In this document: piece after piece, positions 25,465 to 32,509 of the stretch | How the letters are laid out: each line of letters begins with the position of its first letter | Position numbering within the stretch: the first letter of the stretch is position 1 | NCBI RefSeq assembly: GCF_020740535.1 | Contig: NZ_CP082362.1 | Coordinates: 930,001-994,000, forward strand | Reading direction: 5' to 3' | Source of the DNA: Streptomyces profundus | GTDB lineage: Bacteria; Actinomycetota; Actinomycetes; Streptomycetales; Streptomycetaceae | DNA: 64,000 nt | Notes under the pieces: generated by a model | The model's database searches: none | What the model was told of the DNA's origin: nothing | Seen by the model: only the letters and a program-made list of their open reading frames with translations | Made by a program: the position numbers and the translations under genes

Positions 25465-27504
25465 TCAGCGCTGGACGCGCAGCACGCGTACCTCCCCCGC
25501 CGGGATGGTGAGCTTGTCGGTGACGCGCTCGCCCGTGAGCAGTTCCTCGCCCGTGAGCCGCTCCCCGCCGGCCTTCGTCAACGGCAGCAGCGCCTCAGCG
25601 TCGGCATGGTTGATGGCGAACAGGTAGTCGTCCCGCTCGCCCCGGCGGCGCACCACCTCAAGGTCGCGCGGCAGCGGGTCGTGCTCCGGCAGCCCCGCGT
25701 CGGCCGAGGCGGCGGCGAGCACCGCGTCCAGATCGTCCCGCCCGAGGTGGGCCGAGACATACCAGGCGCTGCCCTCGCCCAGCCGGTGCCGGGTGACGGC
25801 GGGCCCGCCGGCGGCCGGCCCGTCCGCGTAGCGCCACACCGCCTCGGCGCCGTCGCACACCACGGTCTCCGCCCAGCGCTCGGCGGTGAGTTCGGCGCGG
25901 TCCCGCCCGGTGAGCCGCACGGCGCGGCCGGCGTGCAGCGGCTGGAACTCCTCCACGGTCAGCCCCAGCACATCGCGCAGCGCGCCCGGGTGCGGCCCGG
26001 GGTGCACGGCGTCGTGCTCGTCCACGATGCCGGAGAAGTAGGACACCACCAGGGTGCCGCCGCCCGCCACATACCGGCGCAGGTTCTCGCCGGCCCCGGC
26101 GGTCGCGAGGTAGAGCGCGGGCACCACGACCAGCGGGTACGGGGCCAGCTCCCCCTCCGGCCTGACGAAGTCGACGGTGAGGTGTCGGTCGAAGAGCGCG
26201 GCGTAGTACGCCTCGGCGCGCTCCCTGGTGTCCAGCTCCTCGCTGGGACGCCATTCGAGGCCCTGCGCCCACCAGGACTGCCAGTCCCAGACCACGGCCG
26301 CGTCCGCCACCGTGCGGCTGCCCCACACCTCGGCCAGCCGGTCGAGGTCGGCGCCCAGGCGCACCACCTCGCGCCAGATCCGGCTGTCGGTCCCGGCGTG
26401 CGGCAGCATCGCCGAGTGGAACTTCTCCGCGCCCGCCCGGGAGGCGCGCCACTGGAAGAACATCCCGCCCTCGGAGCCGCGCGCCACGTGCGCCAGGGTG
26501 TTGCGGGCCATCTCGCCCGGCCGCTTCGCGATGCCGCGCGGCTGCCAGTTGAGGCCACTGGTGGAGTGCTCCAGCAGCAGCCAGGGCCGCCCGTCGCCGA
26601 CGGAGCGGCTGAGGTCGGCCGCCATCGAGAGGTTGACGTGGTTGCGCGGCTCCTCGGCCACCAGGTAGTGGTCGTTGGTGACCAGGTCCACCTCGCGGCC
26701 CCAGGCCCAGTAGTCGATGGTGTCGCACTGGGTCGGCGACACCATGAAGTTGGTGGTCACGGGCGCGTCAGGGGACAGCTCCCACAGCAGGTCGCGCTCG
26801 CGCCTGAAGTTGGCCAGCGCGCTGTCGCTGGCGAATCTGGCGAAGTCGAGACGCTGCGCCGGGTTGGCCACGGTCGGGGTGAGCCTGGGCGGTTGGATCT
26901 CCTCCCAGTCGCCGTAGAGCTGGCCCCAGAAGGCCGTTCCCCAGGCGGTGTTGAGCGCGTCGACGGTGCCGTAGCGCTCGGCCAGCCAGCGGCGGAAGTC
27001 GGCGGCGGAGATGTCGCAGTAGCACTCCAGGACCGGCACCCCGTACTCGTTGTGCACGTGCCACATGACCACCGCCGGGTGCGCGCCATAGCGTTCGGCC
27101 AGCGCGCGGGTGATGCGGAGGGCCGCCTCCTGATAGGCGGGCGAGCTGTGGCAGATGGCGCCGCGTGAGCCGAAGGCCCAGCGGGTGCCGTCGCGGCTGA
27201 CGGGCAGTGCCTCCGGGTGCGCCCGGTAGAACCAGGCCGGCGGGACGACGGTCGGGGTGGCCAGGTCGACGCGGATGCCGCCTTCGTGCAGCAGCTCGAT
27301 GACGCGGTCCAGCCAGCCGAAGTCGTACTCGCCCTCGCGCGGCTCCAGCCGGGCCCAGCTGAAGATGCCGAGGCTGACCAGGTTCACCCCCGCCTCGCGC
27401 ATCAGCGCGACGTCCTCGGCCCACACCTCCTCCGGCCATTGCTCCGGGTTGTAGTCGCCGCCGAAGGCGAGTCGGCGCAGACCCCTGGGGGTGCCGTGCG
27501 GCAT
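25465..27504 (-). CDS. Beta-galactosidase, GH42
   Basis: The 679-residue GH42 enzyme has no signal peptide, so it is cytoplasmic and would hydrolyse imported galacto-oligosaccharides. It opens with the family sequence FGGDYNPEQWPEEVW. The acid/base Glu is in WHVHNEYG and the nucleophile in LLEHSTSGLNW; zinc-site cysteines lie in ECYCDISAA. ATG at 27504 has GGAGAGAAG at proper distance. The promoter region, with an operator at 27524-27537, is shared with the divergent importer genes. Confidence 0.96.
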   Translation of the reverse strand: MPHGTPRGLRRLAFGGDYNPEQWPEEVWAEDVALMREAGVNLVSLGIFSWARLEPREGEYDFGWLDRVIELLHEGGIRVDLATPTVVPPAWFYRAHPEALPVSRDGTRWAFGSRGAICHSSPAYQEAALRITRALAERYGAHPAVVMWHVHNEYGVPVLECYCDISAADFRRWLAERYGTVDALNTAWGTAFWGQLYGDWEEIQPPRLTPTVANPAQRLDFARFASDSALANFRRERDLLWELSPDAPVTTNFMVSPTQCDTIDYWAWGREVDLVTNDHYLVAEEPRNHVNLSMAADLSRSVGDGRPWLLLEHSTSGLNWQPRGIAKRPGEMARNTLAHVARGSEGGMFFQWRASRAGAEKFHSAMLPHAGTDSRIWREVVRLGADLDRLAEVWGSRTVADAAVVWDWQSWWAQGLEWRPSEELDTRERAEAYYAALFDRHLTVDFVRPEGELAPYPLVVVPALYLATAGAGENLRRYVAGGGTLVVSYFSGIVDEHDAVHPGPHPGALRDVLGLTVEEFQPLHAGRAVRLTGRDRAELTAERWAETVVCDGAEAVWRYADGPAAGGPAVTRHRLGEGSAWYVSAHLGRDDLDAVLAAASADAGLPEHDPLPRDLEVVRRRGERDDYLFAINHADAEALLPLTKAGGERLTGEELLTGERVTDKLTIPAGEVRVLRVQR

Positions 27505-27523
27505 GGGCTTCTCTCCAGATCCA

Positions 27524-27537
27524 TGTGAACGTGCACA
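27524..27537. promoter_or_regulatory. LacI-type operator O1 (galactan locus)
   Basis: TGTGAACGTGCACA is a near-perfect palindrome, 20 bases upstream of the GH42 start. Its exact reverse complement occurs at 27611. It fits a LacI/GalR-family site for the regulator at 30829. Confidence 0.75.
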
Positions 27538-27610
27538 GCATCCATGACCGTGCTCAACCACGAAACAACAGAGACCCAACGGTTGACAAGTGGCTGAAAC
27601 ATTTCTTCAC

Positions 27611-27624
27611 TGTGCACGTTCACA
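27611..27624. promoter_or_regulatory. LacI-type operator O2 (galactan locus)
   Basis: TGTGCACGTTCACA is the exact reverse complement of O1, lying 21 bases upstream of the solute-binding protein start. The two sites, 87 bases apart centre to centre, would let one regulator repress both directions. Confidence 0.75.
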
Positions 27625-27644
27625 GTCATATCCCGGGAGGGAAC

Positions 27645-28925
27645 ATGCGTCACCGCGCGATCGCCGCCGTCACCGCGACGCTGTTGGCGGCCACGGCGCT
27701 CGCCGGCTGCGGCGCGTCCGACGACGGCACCGTCCGCCTGGACTACTGGGCGTGGGCGCCCGGCATGGAGGAGGTCGTCGAACTCTGGAACGAGGCCAAC
27801 CCGGACATCCAGGTCACGGTCAAGAAGCAGGCCAGCGGCGACGAGTTGGTCACCAAGACGGTGACCGCCGCCCAGGCCGGCACCGCGCCCGACCTCGTCC
27901 AGGCCGAGTACCAGGCGCTGCCGACCCTGGCCAGCAACAATGTCACCGCCGACATCTCCGAGGAGGTGGCCGACGCCGAGGCCGCGTTCACCCCCGCCGT
28001 GTGGCAGCAGGTCACCCTCGGCACCGACGCGGTGTACGCGCTCCCCCAGGACTCGGGCCCGCTGCTGTTCTTCTACCGGGCCGACCTATTCGAGGAGTTC
28101 GGCCTGACCGTCCCCGAGACCTGGGACGAGTTCGAGCGGACCGCCCGAGACCTGCGCGAGATCGACCCCGACCGCCGGCTGACCACGTTCTCCGCCAACG
28201 ACGCCGGCCTCTTCGCCGGGTTGACCCAGCAGGCCGGCGCCCAGTGGTGGACCACAGAGACGGACCGCTGGCGGGTGGGGATCGACGACGACGCCGGCCG
28301 CCGGGTCAGCGCGTTCTGGGAGGGTCTTGTCGCCGAGGAACTGGTCGACAACCAGCCCATGTACACGCCCGCGTGGAACCAGGCGCTCAACGAGGGCGAC
28401 CAGATCGCCTGGATCAGCGGCGTGTGGGCGCCCGGCACGCTGGCCACGGCCGCCCCCGACACCGAGGGCTCCTGGGCTGCGGCACCGCTGCCCCAGTGGG
28501 AGGCCGGGGCGAACGTCACCGGCAGCTGGGGCGGTTCCACCACGGCGGTGACCACGGACTCCGACCACCGAGCCGAGGCGGCCGAGTTCGCGGTCTGGCT
28601 CAACACCGACCCCGAGGCGCTGACCGCCCTCGTGCAGATCTGCGGGATCTACCCGGCCGCCAGCGACGCCCAGTCCGGCGGCGCCCTGGCGGAGCCGCCC
28701 CCGTTCTTCGCCAACCAGCCCGACTTCTACGACACGGTCGCCGAGGTGGCCGAGGGCGCGGCCCCCGCCGCCTGGGGCCCCAACGTCACCGTCGCCTACA
28801 GCGCGTTCAACAACGCCTTCGGCGCGGCGGCCGGCCGCCGCGCCGGGTTCGAGGAGGCCCTGGCCGTCATGCAAGAGACCACGTTCGAGGACATGGACCG
28901 GCTCGGCTTCGAGGTCGTCCAGTGA
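27645..28925 (+). CDS. Sugar ABC transporter substrate-binding lipoprotein (galactan locus)
   Basis: The 426-residue extracellular solute-binding protein (family 1, MalE-like) has a lipoprotein signal peptide with lipobox LAGC (Cys22). The mature part starts DYWAWAPGMEEVVELWNEANPDIQV, typical of sugar binders. ATG at 27645 follows GGGAGGGAA. Its stop overlaps the next gene's GTG. Context (GH42 divergent, GH53 nearby) points to galacto-oligosaccharides as substrate. Confidence 0.93.
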   Translation: MRHRAIAAVTATLLAATALAGCGASDDGTVRLDYWAWAPGMEEVVELWNEANPDIQVTVKKQASGDELVTKTVTAAQAGTAPDLVQAEYQALPTLASNNVTADISEEVADAEAAFTPAVWQQVTLGTDAVYALPQDSGPLLFFYRADLFEEFGLTVPETWDEFERTARDLREIDPDRRLTTFSANDAGLFAGLTQQAGAQWWTTETDRWRVGIDDDAGRRVSAFWEGLVAEELVDNQPMYTPAWNQALNEGDQIAWISGVWAPGTLATAAPDTEGSWAAAPLPQWEAGANVTGSWGGSTTAVTTDSDHRAEAAEFAVWLNTDPEALTALVQICGIYPAASDAQSGGALAEPPPFFANQPDFYDTVAEVAEGAAPAAWGPNVTVAYSAFNNAFGAAAGRRAGFEEALAVMQETTFEDMDRLGFEVVQ

Positions 28926-29869
28926 GCGCCCCGCGCGGTTCGTCGAGTGCCCGGCGCCGGCGGAGCACCTCGGCCAGGGCCGCCCCCTACGGCTTCCTCG
29001 CCCCGACGGCCGTGCTGTTCGTCCTGTTCTTCGCGCTGCCGATCGGCTACGCGCTCTATCTCAGTGTGCGCAAGGTCGAGATCAGGGGCCTGGGCCTCGG
29101 CCCGGACGGGCGCGCCGAGGTGTGGGCCGGGCTGGACAACTACCGCCGGGCGCTGACCGACTCCGAGCTGTTGGACGGCGCGCTGCGGGTGCTGGGCTAC
29201 GGCGCGATCGTGGTGCCGGTGATGATGGGCCTGGCGCTGTTCTTCGCCCTGCTGCTGGACGACGAACGGGTGCGCGGGCGCCGCTTCGGCCGGCTGGCGA
29301 TCTTCCTGCCGTACGCCGTGCCCGGGGTGATCGCCGCGCTGCTGTGGGGCTTTCTCTACCTCCCCTCGGTCAGCCCGCTCACCGACGCGCTGGAGGCGGT
29401 CGGGCTGCCCGCCCCCGACCTGCTCCAGGGGGCTTCGCTCTACGGCGCGTTGGCCAACATCGCGATCTGGGGCGGCACCGGCTTCAACATGATCGTGATC
29501 TACACCGCGCTGCGCGCCATCCCGGCCGAGGTCCACGAGGCGGCGCGGCTGGACGGCTGCACCCCGTTCCAGACCGCGCTGCGGATCAAGATCCCGATGG
29601 TGCTGCCCTCGCTGGTGCTCACCTTCTTCTTCTCGATCATCGCCACGCTCCAGGTCTTCAACGAGCCGACGACCCTGCGCCCGCTGACCAACAACCTCTC
29701 CACCACCTGGTCCCCGCTGATGAAGGTCTACCAGGACGCGTTCACCGGCGGTGACATCCATGCCGCCGCGGCGACCGCCGTGGTGATCGCGCTGGTCACG
29801 CTGACCCTGTCGTTCGGCTTCCTGCGGCTGGCCACCGCCCGTAACCGCCGCGAGGAGAACGCCCGATGA
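28922..29869 (+). CDS. Sugar ABC transporter permease, MalF type (galactan locus)
   Basis: The 315-residue inner-membrane permease has six predicted helices. Its EAA-loop motif EVHEAARLDGCTPFQTALRIKIP contacts the ATPase. GTG at 28922 overlaps the binding protein's stop codon (GTGA), and its own stop overlaps the next ATG (ATGA). No ATP-binding gene is present here, as expected if the shared multi-sugar ATPase MsiK energises it. Confidence 0.94.
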   Translation: MSAPRGSSSARRRRSTSARAAPYGFLAPTAVLFVLFFALPIGYALYLSVRKVEIRGLGLGPDGRAEVWAGLDNYRRALTDSELLDGALRVLGYGAIVVPVMMGLALFFALLLDDERVRGRRFGRLAIFLPYAVPGVIAALLWGFLYLPSVSPLTDALEAVGLPAPDLLQGASLYGALANIAIWGGTGFNMIVIYTALRAIPAEVHEAARLDGCTPFQTALRIKIPMVLPSLVLTFFFSIIATLQVFNEPTTLRPLTNNLSTTWSPLMKVYQDAFTGGDIHAAAATAVVIALVTLTLSFGFLRLATARNRREENAR

Positions 29870-30771
29870 GCGCCCCGACCACCTCGGCCAACACTGCCAA
29901 CACCGCCAACGCCGCCAACGCCACGGCGGACGCCCGCCGCCCGCGCCGGATCGCGCTGCTGCCCACCGCCGCGCTGCTGTTGGGCGCGGTCTACTGCCTG
30001 CTGCCGGTGGCCTGGGTCGCGATCGCCGCCACCAAGGCGGGCAACGAGCTGTTCTCGACGTTCACCTTCGCGCCCGGCGGCGGGCTGCTGGACAACGTCT
30101 CGGACCTGAACGGCTACCGGGACGGGATCTACTGGCGCTGGATGGCCAACTCCGCGCTCTACGCGGGCATCGGCGCGCTGCTGTCCTGCGCGGTCTCCGC
30201 GCTGGGCGGCTACGCGCTGGCGCTCTACCGCTTCCCCGGCCGGGAGACCATCTTCAACGTGCTGCTCGCCGGCGTGCTGATGCCGCCGGTGATCCTGGCG
30301 GTTCCGCAGTACCTGCTGCTGGCCGAGGTCCATCTGACCGACAGCCACGCGGCCGTGCTGCTGCCGGTGCTGCTCTCCCCCTTCGGCATCTATCTGGCGC
30401 GGATCTACACGGCGGCGGCGGTCCCCCAGGACGTCGTCGAAGCCGCCCGGATGGACGGGACGGGCGAGTGGCGGATCTTCCGGGCGATCGCCCTGCCGAT
30501 GATGCTGCCGGGTCTGGTGACGGTCTTCCTGTTCCAGTTCGTCGCCATCTGGAACAACTTCCTGCTGCCGTACATCATGCTCAGCGACGACGAGAAGTTC
30601 CCCATCACCCTCGGTCTGTTCACCCTCCTCAACCAGGGCTCGACCACGCCGGCCCTCTACACCCTGGTGATCACCGGCGCCCTGCTGGCGGTGCTCCCGC
30701 TGATCCTGCTCTTCCTCGTCATCCAGCGGTTCTGGAGCCTCGATCTCCTCTCCGGCGCGGTGAAGTCCTGA
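29866..30771 (+). CDS. Sugar ABC transporter permease, MalG type (galactan locus)
   Basis: The 301-residue permease has six helices and the EAA-loop DVVEAARMDGTGEWRIFRAIALP. ATG at 29866 is coupled to the preceding stop. The N-terminus is a low-complexity NTANTANAANATA stretch coded by four 9-bp repeats (29887-29922). It completes the importer with the two preceding genes; LacI follows 57 bases later on the same strand. Confidence 0.94.
   Translation: MSAPTTSANTANTANAANATADARRPRRIALLPTAALLLGAVYCLLPVAWVAIAATKAGNELFSTFTFAPGGGLLDNVSDLNGYRDGIYWRWMANSALYAGIGALLSCAVSALGGYALALYRFPGRETIFNVLLAGVLMPPVILAVPQYLLLAEVHLTDSHAAVLLPVLLSPFGIYLARIYTAAAVPQDVVEAARMDGTGEWRIFRAIALPMMLPGLVTVFLFQFVAIWNNFLLPYIMLSDDEKFPITLGLFTLLNQGSTTPALYTLVITGALLAVLPLILLFLVIQRFWSLDLLSGAVKS
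29887..29922 (+). repeat. Four 9-bp repeats in permease N-terminus
   Basis: GCCAACACT/GCCAACACC/GCCAACGCC/GCCAACGCC in tandem encode ANT/ANA units at the permease N-terminus; copy-number change would keep frame. Confidence 0.85.
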
Positions 30772-30828
30772 CGGCCCCCGCCGGACCTGGGACGACGATT
30801 GTCAGCGTGTCACCGTAAGGTCGTGACC

Positions 30829-31854
30829 ATGGGCAATCCGGTGAGACGTCAGCGGCCGACGATCCACGATGTGGCGCGTGAGGCGGGCGTCTCGCGTGGC
30901 ACGGTCTCGCGGGTGCTCAACGGCGGCCACCACGTCAGCCCGGCGGCCACCGAGGCGGTCAACGCGGCGATCCGCAGGACGGGCTATGTGGTCAACCGGC
31001 ATGCCCGCAGCCTGATCACCGGCCGGTCGGGGTCGGTGGCCTTTCTGCTCACCGAGCCGCAGGAGCGGTTCTTCGAGGACCCCAACTTCAATGTGCTGCT
31101 GCGCGGCTGCACCCAGGCGCTGGCCGCGCACGACATCCCGCTGCTGCTGATGATCGCCGGCTCGCGGGACGAGCAGCGGCGGATCACCCGCTATGTCACG
31201 GCCGGCCATGTGGACGGCGTGCTGCTGGTCTCCAGCCACACGGGCGATCCGGTGGCCGCCCAGCTCACCCGCGCCGGCATCCCGGTGGTCGCCTCCGGCA
31301 AGCCGATGGATCCGCGCGCCGGCCGCCTCGCGCATGTGGCGGCCGACGACCGGGACGGCGCCCGGTCGATGGTGCGGCATCTGGTGGCCGGCGGCCGGCG
31401 CCGGATCGGCACGGTCACGGGCCCGCAGGACACCTCCGGCGGTGTGCAGCGGTTGGAGGGCTACCGCGAGGTGCTGGCCGAGGCCGGCCTCCCGTTCGAG
31501 GAGACGCTGGTGGCCACGGGGGACTACGGCCGGGAGAGCGGCGCGGTCGCCGCCGAGCGGCTGCTGGCCGAACACCCGGATCTGGACGCCCTGTTCGTCG
31601 CCTCCGATCTGATGGCTCGGGGCGCTTTGGAGGCCCTGGAGCGCGCCGGGCGCAGTGTGCCGGGGGATGTGGCGGTCGGCGGCTTCGACGACTCGTCCGC
31701 CGCTCTGGCCGCCAGGCCCGCGCTGACCACCATCCGTCAGCCGTGGGACCGGATCAGCCAGGAGATGGTGCGGGTCCTGCTGGCGCGGATCGCCGGCGAG
31801 GACACCTCGGCGGTGATCCTCCCCACCGAGCTGGTGATTCGGGACTCCGCGTAG
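30829..31854 (+). CDS. LacI family transcriptional regulator (galactan locus)
   Basis: The ~341-residue repressor has the N-terminal HTH TIHDVAREAGVSRGTVSRVLNG (about residues 10-31) and a periplasmic-binding-protein-like sugar domain. A LacI-type FVASDLMARGALEALERAGRSVPGDVAVGGFDDS block and TTIRQPWDRISQEM near the end confirm the family. ATG at 30829 has AAGG eight bases upstream; GTG at 30823 is possible. It likely binds the two matching operators at 27524 and 27611 and responds to galactose or galactobiose. Ligand is inferred. Confidence 0.92.
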   Translation: MGNPVRRQRPTIHDVAREAGVSRGTVSRVLNGGHHVSPAATEAVNAAIRRTGYVVNRHARSLITGRSGSVAFLLTEPQERFFEDPNFNVLLRGCTQALAAHDIPLLLMIAGSRDEQRRITRYVTAGHVDGVLLVSSHTGDPVAAQLTRAGIPVVASGKPMDPRAGRLAHVAADDRDGARSMVRHLVAGGRRRIGTVTGPQDTSGGVQRLEGYREVLAEAGLPFEETLVATGDYGRESGAVAAERLLAEHPDLDALFVASDLMARGALEALERAGRSVPGDVAVGGFDDSSAALAARPALTTIRQPWDRISQEMVRVLLARIAGEDTSAVILPTELVIRDSA

Positions 31855-31899
31855 CGCTCCCGCGTAGGATGCCGTGGCCTTCCATGGACGGAGTCCACC

Positions 31900-32349
31900 G
31901 TGAGCACTGTGCGCATTCCCGACGACGTGGCCGCGGCTCGCTACGTCAACCTCACCACCTTCCGCCGCACCGGCGTCCCGGTCGCCACCCCCGTGTGGCA
32001 CGCCCCGGACGGCGAGCGGGTGGTGATCTGGACCAACGACGACAGCGGCAAGGTGAAACGCCTGCGGCACACCGCGCGGGTCACCGTGACCGTCTGCGAT
32101 CTCAGGGGACGGGTCCGCCCCGGCACCCCCGAACACGCCGCCACCGCGCGGGTCCTGGACGCCGATGAGGGCAGGGCGGCGCGCGCCGTGTTGTCCCGCC
32201 GGTACCGGCTGATGCGTCTCACCGACCTGCTCGCCCGGGTGGTGCCGAGGATCACCCGTCGCGGCGTCGCCGTGGCGGTCACCTTCACCGCCCCCGACAC
32301 CGACTCCGACGCCGGCTCCGACTCCCCGGCGGCCGGCGACGCTGGGTGA
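31900..32349 (+). CDS. PPOX-class F420-dependent oxidoreductase-like protein
   Basis: The 149-residue split-barrel flavin/F420-binding protein opens YVNLTTFRRTGVPVATPVWHAPDGE, a characteristic start of PPOX-class F420-dependent enzymes, with KVKRLRHTARVTVTVCDLRG in the second strand set. The C-terminal tail is an acidic Asp/Ser/Ala low-complexity run. GTG at 31900 is the natural start. Substrate unknown. It stands alone after the lacI gene. Confidence 0.85.
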   Translation: MSTVRIPDDVAAARYVNLTTFRRTGVPVATPVWHAPDGERVVIWTNDDSGKVKRLRHTARVTVTVCDLRGRVRPGTPEHAATARVLDADEGRAARAVLSRRYRLMRLTDLLARVVPRITRRGVAVAVTFTAPDTDSDAGSDSPAAGDAG

Positions 32350-32509
32350 GGGGCGCGGCGGGGCGGGTGACACCGGGCGCCGCCGGCCGGTGAGTTCACG
32401 TCGCGGCCAGGGTGGCGCGCCATGACGTTCACCCGGTGGGGAGGTTCCGTTCCCGGGGCCGATGTCAGGTAAGGAACCTGTTTGCCCCAACCTAGGAGTT
32501 CGCACCCCT

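Noticed and set aside
32394..32437. PHO box upstream of the LAGTG protein
   Set aside because: Two GTTCAC units are 33 bases apart with no conserved units between them; too weak.
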